Shown here piece after piece: positions 40,494-47,861 of a DNA stretch of 64,000 nucleotides; the stretch's first letter is position 1; every line of letters starts with the position of its first letter. Position numbers and translations under genes: made by a program. The stretch spans positions 2,713,694 to 2,777,693 of the forward strand of contig NZ_CP009228.1 in NCBI RefSeq assembly GCF_000755145.1, in the 5' to 3' direction. Under the pieces are notes generated by a model. The model had not been told where the DNA came from. It saw only the letters and a program-made list of their open reading frames with translations, and did not search any database. This stretch comes from Treponema putidum. Lineage in GTDB: Bacteria; Spirochaetota; Spirochaetia; Treponematales; Treponemataceae.

Positions 40494-40649
40494 TTAGAAC
40501 GGTTTTTTTTCGTCGGAAGCTGAAAGCTTGCGTCTGCCCTTTGCTCTGCGGCGGCTTAAAATAGCCCTTCCGCCCTTTGTCTTCATAAGTGCACGGAATC
40601 CGAAGCGTCGAACCCGCTTTGTTTTACTTGGTTGATATGTCCGTTTCAT
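40494..40649 (-). CDS. rpmH: 50S ribosomal protein L34
   Basis: A 51-residue very basic protein starts [20 protein letters not shown] and continues with [20 protein letters not shown] before a short acidic tail (ASDEKKPF). This is the L34 consensus. It is first in the rpmH-rnpA-yidD-yidC-jag operon, with an AAGGAG site before ATG 40649. Confidence 0.96.
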   Translation of the reverse strand: MKRTYQPSKTKRVRRFGFRALMKTKGGRAILSRRRAKGRRKLSASDEKKPF

Positions 40650-40724
40650 AAACTAGACTCCTTATATTATAGAACGGGAACCCCCGCTCAAAGATTTCAC
40701 TATAAATCACGTTACGGATTGTAG

Positions 40725-40753
40725 ATTATATCAATTAAGGGGATAAAAGTCAA
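40725..40753 (-). promoter_or_regulatory. Promoter of the rpmH operon
   Basis: Minus strand: TTGACT at 40753-40748, 17 bases, TATAAT at 40730-40725. It gives a leader of about 70 bases. I see no dnaA-type gene or origin next to it, unlike in many bacteria. Confidence 0.8.
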
Positions 40754-40797
40754 GAGTTTTTAAACATATTGTTTTAAAACATTGTCTCAATAATTTT

Positions 40798-42084
40798 TTA
40801 AGGCTTAAGTTTATACACCCGTATTCTATTATCCAAAAAATCGGATAGAACTATTGTTTTACCGTCGGGTGAAACGTCCAAGCCCGTAGGCTGATTACCG
40901 GCTTCAATGCTTTCAATACGGGTAAAGGTTTTTGTATCGATTATATCAAGACGGCCGAATACATAACCAGCATATAAATACCCTTTATCGGGATTATTCG
41001 GCCCGCGGCATGAAACATAGAGAAGGGTTTTATCGGGTGAAAGCTGAATAGTATTCGGATTAAAAAACACCTTGATACTTGCAATAAGTTTATCTTCATC
41101 CATAGAATAAACTTCAACAATATTATTTTTCATATCGGAAACGTAGATGAGCTTACGGTCATAATCTGTAACGATGTGCCGCTTTGCCCCCTTTACCCCG
41201 CCTTCGTAAACGGTTTTATAATCGGCTAAAGATTTTTTTATAAGTTTACATTGGGAATTACCGGCAGAATCTTCAAATTGTGCACAATAGATAAATTTTC
41301 CGTCTTGAGAAAAGGCCATACCTCTCGGAACAGCCTTAGTTTTTATTTTACTTTCTTCTTTATAAGAAGAAGGATCTATAACGCTTATATCATGGGAAGT
41401 CCAATTACTCAAATAGACCTTATCAAGGCCGGCATTATAAGCCATGACCTTACTCCATGTACCTGTAGATTTTATAGTTCTTTTATACTCAAAAGATGTA
41501 AGATCAAAGATATGAATTGAGGCTGTGGGCATTTGGCTGACCCATAACTCGTTTTTATGCTTTAGCACTAAAGACTCTACAAAGCCGAACTTTTCGGCAT
41601 ATTCCTTTGGAGGAGAAATTCTTTTTGTGTCTCCGCTTTCTATATCTATTAGATCGAATCCCGACCCGTCAAGGAGAGCTGCTGCAACGGTTTTATCGTT
41701 TACAAAGGTTACGCTCTTAGGTTTTCTTCCTGTAGAAAAGACCTTAACTACATCATATTTTGAATCTATGGGAGAAAGAACAACAAAGACTTTTTTATTT
41801 TCTATCGATGTTAAATCTAAAATATGAGTGCGGAAGCCTTCTTTTTTTATCACAATGGAAGCAGTCCTATCTTTTAGATTAAAACTCAAATGCCCCAATG
41901 TTTTATCTGAAGATATGAGTTTAGGTTCAACTTTAAGTCCATCAGCAAAAAATTCCGCATTTTTATACGGTTGAAGATTAAGATCAAAAACAAATTCCGC
42001 AAAGAGCGATAGAGCCGAAAGAAAAAATAAAAATACAAGCAATCTTTTTTTCAGAAAACATAAAGAATTAACAGATAATTTCAT
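40798..42084 (-). CDS. Exported YVTN-type seven-bladed propeller protein
   Basis: The 428-residue protein has a signal peptide (LLVFLFFLSALSLFAE), then a PEGA-like domain (residues about 35-105, KEGFRTHILDLTSIENKKVF). It ends with YVTN/YncE-like blades (KVYLSNWTSHDISVIDPSSY; IYVSDMKNNIVEVYSMDEDK; TGLDVSPDGKTIVLSDFLDN). No catalytic residues are evident, so a binding or scaffold role at the surface is inferred. ATG 42084 lies six bases after the -10 box without a ribosome binding site, suggesting a leaderless mRNA. It is transcribed divergently from troA. Confidence 0.78.
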   Translation of the reverse strand: MKLSVNSLCFLKKRLLVFLFFLSALSLFAEFVFDLNLQPYKNAEFFADGLKVEPKLISSDKTLGHLSFNLKDRTASIVIKKEGFRTHILDLTSIENKKVFVVLSPIDSKYDVVKVFSTGRKPKSVTFVNDKTVAAALLDGSGFDLIDIESGDTKRISPPKEYAEKFGFVESLVLKHKNELWVSQMPTASIHIFDLTSFEYKRTIKSTGTWSKVMAYNAGLDKVYLSNWTSHDISVIDPSSYKEESKIKTKAVPRGMAFSQDGKFIYCAQFEDSAGNSQCKLIKKSLADYKTVYEGGVKGAKRHIVTDYDRKLIYVSDMKNNIVEVYSMDEDKLIASIKVFFNPNTIQLSPDKTLLYVSCRGPNNPDKGYLYAGYVFGRLDIIDTKTFTRIESIEAGNQPTGLDVSPDGKTIVLSDFLDNRIRVYKLKP

Positions 42085-42090
42085 AAATTT

Positions 42091-42119
42091 ATTTTGCTTG
42101 TTTTACAAATACTTGTCAA
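42091..42119 (-). promoter_or_regulatory. Promoter of the YVTN propeller gene
   Basis: Minus strand: TTGACA at 42119-42114, 17 bases, CAAAAT at 42096-42091. Its -35 box is eight bases from that of the divergent tro promoter. Confidence 0.55.
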
Positions 42120-42127
42120 TAGGACGC

Positions 42128-42156
42128 TTGACATCTTTTTTCTTTTTTGATATATT
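42128..42156 (+). promoter_or_regulatory. Promoter of the tro operon
   Basis: TTGACA at 42128-42133, 17 bases, TATATT at 42151-42156. An overlapping TATAAT lies at 42156-42161. Confidence 0.7.
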
Positions 42157-42166
42157 ATAATTATAA

Positions 42167-42182
42167 TTTTGATGTATCAAAA
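42167..42182. promoter_or_regulatory. Putative TroR operator
   Basis: TTTTGATGTATCAAAA is a palindrome with 7-base half-sites at the predicted transcription start of troA, where a DtxR-family repressor would block initiation. TroR as the ligand is inference from position. Confidence 0.5.
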
Positions 42183-42195
42183 TAGGAGAATTATT

Positions 42196-43143
42196 ATGAA
42201 TATAAAAAAAATATTTGATTTAAAAATAGTAAGTCTTTTTTTATTATTGGGCTTAGTATTTTTTTCCTGCTCAAAACAAGAACAAAAAACGGATATATCT
42301 GAAACGGAAGGCAAAATAAAAGTTACGACAACAATCGGTATGATATCCGATATTGCAAAGATTATAGGGGGCAATGAGGTAGATGTGCACGCTCTTATGG
42401 GAGCGGGAGTAGACCCTCACCTTTACAGAGCGAGTGCAGGAGATATGGAAAAACTTCAAAATGCCGACATTATTTTTTACAATGGTCTTCATCTTGAAGC
42501 AAAAATGGGGGATGTTTTGAAAAAAATATCTTCTACCCGCAAAACAATAGCGGTGGCGGAAAACATACCAAAAGAATATCTGTTGCCATTTGAGGAAAAC
42601 GAATTTGATCCTCATGTTTGGTTTGACGTAAAACTATGGAAATATGCAGCTGAATCGGTATATAAAACTCTAGCGGAATTTGCTCCGCAAAAAAAAGAAA
42701 TCTTTAAAGAAAACTATGAGGCCTATCTTGCAAAACTTAATGAGCTCGATGAGTTTATCAAAAAGAGAGCGTCGGAAATTCCTCAAGAAAAAAGAGTTTT
42801 AGTTACGGCTCATGATGCCTTTAACTATTTTAGCAGAGCCTACGGTTTTGAAGTAAGAGGTTTGCAGGGAATAAGTACCGTAAGCGAGGCCGGGGCAAAA
42901 GATGTACACGACCTTGCAAATTTTATCACTGAAAGAAAACTTCCGGCTATTTTTGTAGAAAGTTCGGTTCCTGAAAAAAATGTAAAAGCCTTGCAGGAAG
43001 CCGTAAAAGCCAGAGGCTACAATGTTTCTATCGGAGGAGAGCTTTTTTCGGATGCTATGGGCGATGAAGGCAGTTTTGAAGGCACCTATATAGGAATGCT
43101 CACTCATAATATAAACACAATAATAGATGCTTTAAAAAAGTAA
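42196..43143 (+). CDS. troA: Metal-binding lipoprotein of the Tro ABC transporter
   Basis: The 315-residue cluster A-I solute-binding protein captures Mn, Zn or Fe for import. Ligands are visible at His75 (VDPHLYR), His140 (DPHVWF), His206 (TAHDAF) and Asp286 (LFSDAMG). The signal ends FFSC, a lipobox, so it is a lipoprotein. ATG 42196 has GGAG seven bases upstream. Earlier in-frame ATG codons lie in the operator and are rejected. Confidence 0.95.
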   Translation: MNIKKIFDLKIVSLFLLLGLVFFSCSKQEQKTDISETEGKIKVTTTIGMISDIAKIIGGNEVDVHALMGAGVDPHLYRASAGDMEKLQNADIIFYNGLHLEAKMGDVLKKISSTRKTIAVAENIPKEYLLPFEENEFDPHVWFDVKLWKYAAESVYKTLAEFAPQKKEIFKENYEAYLAKLNELDEFIKKRASEIPQEKRVLVTAHDAFNYFSRAYGFEVRGLQGISTVSEAGAKDVHDLANFITERKLPAIFVESSVPEKNVKALQEAVKARGYNVSIGGELFSDAMGDEGSFEGTYIGMLTHNINTIIDALKK

Positions 43144-43169
43144 GTGCTTATTCCAAGAAGGATGATTTT

Positions 43170-43931
43170 ATGAACACATGTTGTACAGAACATTCAAAAG
43201 AAAACTTAATTCCGGCTTTTTGTGTTGAAGACCTCACCCTAGCCTATCGAGAAAAGCCTGTACTCTGGGATATAGATGTATGCGTACCTCAAGGCGCCAT
43301 GGAAGCTGTAGTCGGCCCAAACGGAGCCGGAAAATCGACACTTCTTAAAGCCATGATGGGCATCCTTCCTATAGCATCGGGAGAAATAAAAATTTTAGGA
43401 AAGTCCTATAAATCTCAAAGAAAAAGAATAGCTTACGTACCTCAGAGAAATTCGGTCGATTGGGACTTTCCTACTACAGTCTTAGATGTTGTTTTAATGG
43501 GATCGTACGGGAACTTAGGATGGATAAAAAGACCCGGCCAAAAAGAAAAAACGGAAGCTCTATCGGCATTGGAAAAGGTAGGCATGCTTGAATTTGCAAA
43601 ACGGCAAATAAGCGAACTTTCAGGAGGTCAACAGCAAAGAGTCTTTTTGGCAAGAGCTCTTGTCCAAAATGCTGATCTTTATTTTATGGATGAACCCTTT
43701 CAAGGAGTTGATGCAGCAACCGAACAGGCTATCGTAAGACTTTTAAAAGAATTAAAAGCCGATGGAAAAACACTTTTAGTGGTTCATCATGATCTTCAAA
43801 CCGTAAAAGATTACTTTGACAGAGTGCTCTTATTAAATGTAAGATTAATAGCTGAGGGAAGAGTTGAAGAAGTTTTTACCGAAGAAAATTTAAGAAAAAC
43901 CTATGGAGGAAGAATAGCTTACAATTCTTAA
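43170..43931 (+). CDS. troB: Tro ABC transporter ATPase
   Basis: The 253-residue ATP-binding cassette has Walker [17 protein letters not shown], signature [17 protein letters not shown], Walker [14 protein letters not shown] and switch His in LLVVHHDL. The Q-loop region [20 protein letters not shown] is typical of Mn/Zn importers. The start follows AAGGATG. Confidence 0.95.
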   Translation: MNTCCTEHSKENLIPAFCVEDLTLAYREKPVLWDIDVCVPQGAMEAVVGPNGAGKSTLLKAMMGILPIASGEIKILGKSYKSQRKRIAYVPQRNSVDWDFPTTVLDVVLMGSYGNLGWIKRPGQKEKTEALSALEKVGMLEFAKRQISELSGGQQQRVFLARALVQNADLYFMDEPFQGVDAATEQAIVRLLKELKADGKTLLVVHHDLQTVKDYFDRVLLLNVRLIAEGRVEEVFTEENLRKTYGGRIAYNS

Positions 43932-43936
43932 AAAAA

Positions 43937-44851
43937 ATGAATTATATAATAAATTTTTTTGCAGATTATACTTTAAGAAATGTGTTTTTGGGAACAATGC
44001 TTTTAGGAATAGGATCAGGGATTGTGGGAAGTTTTGCTGTTTTACGCAAACAAAGTTTACTCGGAGATGCGGTTGCACATGCTGCCCTTCCAGGAGTAGT
44101 AATAGCTTTTTTAATCACAGGTTCTAAAATGACTCTTCCCCTTTTAATAGGAGGAGGTCTTACCGGCCTTCTCGGAACGATTTTTATAAACAGCATCGTA
44201 AATAACTCAAAAGTTGACACAGATGCGGCTCAAGGCATTGTATTGGGTGTATTTTTAGGTTTAGGCTTCTTACTTTTAACCTATGTTCAAAAATTACCCG
44301 GGGCAGGAAAAAGCGGCCTTGACAAATTTATATTCGGTCAAGCAGCAACTATCACACAGCAAGATGTAATAATAATTTTTATAGTTGAAGTCTTTATTCT
44401 TATAAACATTATACTCTTCTGGAAAGAACTTAAAATATCTACTTTTGATTCTGAGTTTTCTCAATCAATAGGTTTTTCACCTAAAATAATAGAATTAGTT
44501 TTAACTGTTTTAATTGTAATTACAATAGTTATAGGAATACAATCGGTAGGTGTAATTCTTATGAGTGCTCTTTTACTTGCACCGGCAGCAGCTGCAAGAC
44601 AGTGGACGGATAAATTAAGCGTTATGTGCATATTATCGGCTCTTTTTGGAGCTGCATCAGGAATGGGCGGAGCCGTAATTTCTTCGCAAGTTGTAAAAAT
44701 GCCTACAGGTCCTATAATAGTTTGTTTTTTAACGGGCTTTACAATTATTTCAATCCTATTTAGCCCTCACAGAGGAATTATTCAGGCAAAAATAAAAAAA
44801 CTTTATATTAAAAATAAAATGCTTAAAAAAATAAAAGAGGTAAAAAATTAA
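43937..44851 (+). CDS. troC: Tro ABC transporter permease 1
   Basis: The 304-residue ABC-3 family permease has about eight transmembrane helices. Motifs are RKQSLLGDAVAHAALPGVVI, ILMSALLLAPAAAARQWTDK and GLGFLLLTYVQKLPGAGKSG. It starts five bases after troB without a clear ribosome binding site. Confidence 0.94.
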   Translation: MNYIINFFADYTLRNVFLGTMLLGIGSGIVGSFAVLRKQSLLGDAVAHAALPGVVIAFLITGSKMTLPLLIGGGLTGLLGTIFINSIVNNSKVDTDAAQGIVLGVFLGLGFLLLTYVQKLPGAGKSGLDKFIFGQAATITQQDVIIIFIVEVFILINIILFWKELKISTFDSEFSQSIGFSPKIIELVLTVLIVITIVIGIQSVGVILMSALLLAPAAAARQWTDKLSVMCILSALFGAASGMGGAVISSQVVKMPTGPIIVCFLTGFTIISILFSPHRGIIQAKIKKLYIKNKMLKKIKEVKN

Positions 44852-44856
44852 ACTTT

Positions 44857-45918
44857 ATGAATATGGAAATAATATTAATTGCAATTATTGTATCCGCTTC
44901 ATGCGCCCTCTGCGGAGTATTTTTAGTTTTAAGAAAAATGTCGCTTATGAGCGATGCAATAAGTCATTCAATTTTAATAGGAATAGTATTAGGCTTTTTT
45001 ATAAGCAAAAGTTTATCGTCAAGCATACCTTTAATAGGAGCCGTTATCGCGGGAATGGTCTCGGTTGTATTTACCGAAGCCTTACAAAAAACAAAACTTA
45101 TAAAAAGCGATGCCGCCATAGGCCTTGTTTTTCCGTTTTTATTCGGTTTGGGAGTTATCTTGGTTTCAGTTTATGCGGGAAATATTCACTTGGATACTGA
45201 TTCGGTTTTATTGGGAGAATTGGCCTTTGCGCCATTTGATAGAATAAATATTTTTAAAATTTCACTTCCGAAAAGTTTAGTTCAAATGGGCTGTATTCTC
45301 ATATTCGATTTATTTTTTATCATACTATTTTTTAAAGAATTAAAACTGACAACCTTTGATCCCAATTTAGCAAAATCATTGGGCTTTAGGCCTGCAATCA
45401 TGCATTATAGCTTAATGTTTGCAGTCAGTCTTACCTGTGTAGGAGCATTTGATTCTGTAGGGGCAGTTTTGGTTACAGCCCTTATGATTGCACCTGCCGC
45501 TGCAGCCTTACTATTGACAAATAGTCTTTTTTATATGATAATAATTTCAATCTTAATTGCTTCAGCAGCATCGATAAGCGGTTTCTACCTTGCGATAAAA
45601 ATAGACGGGAGCATATCAGGCTCAATGGCATCTATGACAGGCTTGTTTTTTTTGCTTGTTTACTTATTTTCTCCTAAAGATGGATTGGTAAGACGCAGAC
45701 TTGAGCAAAAAAAATTAAAAATAGATTTCGCCGTTAAAATGCTTATTGTTCATCTTTTACATCATCAAGGTGAAGAAAATATGGCCATAGAGTGCAGAGA
45801 AGAACATTTATGTGAACATATCAACTGGACACAAAAAAAAGCTCACAATACAGTACGGTTAGCAGAAAGATTAGGTTACATAAAAAAGAAAACGGTTTGC
45901 TTATTTTGTCTGGATTAG
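44857..45918 (+). CDS. troD: Tro ABC transporter permease 2 with C-terminal winged-helix-like extension
   Basis: The 353-residue ABC-3 permease carries RKMSLMSDAISHSILIGIVL and ALMIAPAAAALLLTNSLFYM. After the last membrane helix (GLFFLLVYLFSPKDG) about 65 soluble residues follow, VKMLIVHLLHHQGEENMAIE to NTVRLAERLGYIKKKTVCLF. Their layout is that of a winged helix, and they also hold two cysteines (CLFCLD) and a His/Cys-rich EECRxxHLCEH-like patch. The extension may sense metal. It is co-transcribed with troC and troR. Confidence 0.92.
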   Translation: MNMEIILIAIIVSASCALCGVFLVLRKMSLMSDAISHSILIGIVLGFFISKSLSSSIPLIGAVIAGMVSVVFTEALQKTKLIKSDAAIGLVFPFLFGLGVILVSVYAGNIHLDTDSVLLGELAFAPFDRINIFKISLPKSLVQMGCILIFDLFFIILFFKELKLTTFDPNLAKSLGFRPAIMHYSLMFAVSLTCVGAFDSVGAVLVTALMIAPAAAALLLTNSLFYMIIISILIASAASISGFYLAIKIDGSISGSMASMTGLFFLLVYLFSPKDGLVRRRLEQKKLKIDFAVKMLIVHLLHHQGEENMAIECREEHLCEHINWTQKKAHNTVRLAERLGYIKKKTVCLFCLD

Positions 45919-45978
45919 GGGAGAAAGAAGCTGAAAAGTCAATAACTAATATCTAATTGGAATGAAGATTAAGGAGGA

Positions 45979-46662
45979 ATGGTGCAAGTCTCGCAAATTG
46001 CAACTGAAAATTATTTAAAATCCATTGTCAAATTTTTATCGGAAACCGATAAGGATTTAATCACTACCGGTGAACTTGCAAAACTACTGCATGTTACTCC
46101 TGGTACGGCTACATCTATGGCAAAAAAACTTGAAAAAGAAGGATACATAGAATATCAAAACCGAATAGGATGCAATCTAACCGAAAAAGGAAAAAAATAC
46201 GGACTTAATATTTTAAGGCGGCATAGGCTAATTGAAACTTTTTTATTTCGAATACTAAAAATGAATTGGCAAGATATTCATAATGAAGCAGAAAATTTAG
46301 AACATGCCGCTTCGGATGTTTTAATAGACAAAATAGATGAATATTTAGAAAATCCTAAAAGAGACCCGCATGGATCAATAATTCCGGCAAAAAATCAGAG
46401 AGAGTATACATTTGCTGATTTAGCTATTGATAAAGCAAAATGCAAGATCAAATATTCCGTAGCAAGACTTACCGGCTCTGAAGCTCAGTTTGAATATTAT
46501 AAAACAATAAATTTAAAATTAAATTCGAAAATCATACTGGAAAGCAAGAATGAAGAAAGCGGCTTAGCTGAAATTATTATAGATGGAAAAAGAATCTCAT
46601 GTTCAACAATGATTTTAAAAAATATTTTCATCGAGGTGCCCCTGACGAAGCATTCTAATTAG
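45979..46662 (+). CDS. troR: DtxR-family metalloregulator TroR
   Basis: The 227-residue repressor has an N-terminal winged helix (ITTGELAKLLHVTPGTATSM, AKKLEKEGYIEYQNRIGCNL), a dimerisation and metal-binding region (LRRHRLIETFLFRIL, ENLEHAASDVLIDKIDEYL) and a C-terminal SH3-like FeoA-type domain. The last makes it longer than the T. pallidum protein as I recall it. ATG 45979 is only one base after GGAGG. GTG 45982 has better spacing and may be the real start. It should repress the operon when metal is plentiful. Confidence 0.92.
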   Translation: MVQVSQIATENYLKSIVKFLSETDKDLITTGELAKLLHVTPGTATSMAKKLEKEGYIEYQNRIGCNLTEKGKKYGLNILRRHRLIETFLFRILKMNWQDIHNEAENLEHAASDVLIDKIDEYLENPKRDPHGSIIPAKNQREYTFADLAIDKAKCKIKYSVARLTGSEAQFEYYKTINLKLNSKIILESKNEESGLAEIIIDGKRISCSTMILKNIFIEVPLTKHSN

Positions 46663-46665
46663 TAT

Positions 46666-47847
46666 TTATTTTAGTATTTTTTCTGCTGCTTTTTTTGCAT
46701 TATAAAATTCTTCTTTATCAAATTTATATTTTTCAATAGGCTTACACGATTCGTCAATAATGCCCATTTTCATTTTTGTTTTTAAAATATTAAAAACAGC
46801 TGAATTGATACGTTTTTCAAAATCTTCATCCTGTTTTATTTTTTCTGAAACGGCTTGGACTAAATCTTTAAATTTAGGTTCGGAACACATTACCATATCA
46901 CAACCCGCTTGTAAAGCTGAAATTACGTTATCTGAAGTTGAGCGTCCTTTTTCTTTAAGAGCTTTCATTGCCATATCGTCAGTAATAATTAAACCCTTAA
47001 ATTTTAATTCATCACGTAAAAGTTTTTTTATTCCTTTTTTTGAAAAACAAAATGGAACTTGTTCTATAAAAGAAACTTCAGCATGAGAAATCAAAACAAC
47101 TCCATCAGTATCATAAAGAATTTTTCTAAAAGGATTTATAAATTCTTTATAAAAAATATCTTCTGAAACATCAATAATACTTTTTGAAAGATGAGGATCG
47201 GTACCTGTACCCGGAAAATGTTTTACAGCAGACATTACGCCGCTTGTTTCCATTCCCGATATAAATATTTTGGCATATTTTACAAGAATATCTTCATTTA
47301 TTGAAAATATACGGTCATTAAAAAAAGTTTTATTTTGTGATTGTATTTTTTCAACAATGGGAGCAAGATTTAAGTGTATTCCTAATAAAGATATTTGTTT
47401 TGCAGTATATTTATAAAGTAATAAAGCATCTTCTTCATTTAACGTATCCGCGACTTCTTTTGGTGAAGGAAGCGGTGAAGCTATTTTTTTTATTCGGTAA
47501 ACACTGCCTCCCTCAAAGTCAGATGCAAAAAAAGGAGGGATAAACGTTTCCGATTTAGATAAACTTCGCATGGACTGCTTTACCGATTTTATATAAGAAG
47601 CACAAGCTTGAGGGGTATCTGAAAAATTATATCCGAATAAAATAAAGGCACCTGGAGTATATGAGCCGAAGTAAGAATTTAAATAAGATGGGAATACTTT
47701 TTTTCCTTCAATGCTCATCATTAAAACTTGAGCTGATTTTTCTTCAACACTCATTTTAGAAATGTAATAGTTAATATTTTCATCGTTAGCAAAAAGAGCT
47801 GTACAAACAAAAGAACAATATAAAAAAACGGTAAGAAAACGTTTCAT
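46666..47847 (-). CDS. Exported GH3 family beta-N-acetylhexosaminidase-like enzyme
   Basis: After a signal peptide (MKRFLTVFLYCSFVCTALFA), the roughly 393-residue enzyme shows the GH3/NagZ blocks FFASDFEGGSVYRIK, AVKHFPGTGTDPHLS (His-Asp pair) and LIITDDMAMKAL, which holds the nucleophile Asp. The usual KHFPGHGDT reads KHFPGTGTD here, a changed loop. It should cut N-acetylglucosamine from peptidoglycan or glycans outside the cytoplasm. ATG 47847 is preferred over the TTG at 47859. It follows the 809-residue gene and converges on troR. Confidence 0.85.
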   Translation of the reverse strand: MKRFLTVFLYCSFVCTALFANDENINYYISKMSVEEKSAQVLMMSIEGKKVFPSYLNSYFGSYTPGAFILFGYNFSDTPQACASYIKSVKQSMRSLSKSETFIPPFFASDFEGGSVYRIKKIASPLPSPKEVADTLNEEDALLLYKYTAKQISLLGIHLNLAPIVEKIQSQNKTFFNDRIFSINEDILVKYAKIFISGMETSGVMSAVKHFPGTGTDPHLSKSIIDVSEDIFYKEFINPFRKILYDTDGVVLISHAEVSFIEQVPFCFSKKGIKKLLRDELKFKGLIITDDMAMKALKEKGRSTSDNVISALQAGCDMVMCSEPKFKDLVQAVSEKIKQDEDFEKRINSAVFNILKTKMKMGIIDESCKPIEKYKFDKEEFYNAKKAAEKILK

Positions 47848-47861
47848 AAATGATTCCAAGA

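Noticed and set aside
40650-40797. Chromosome origin beside rpmH
   Set aside because: No dnaA gene and no cluster of DnaA boxes could be seen in the gap.
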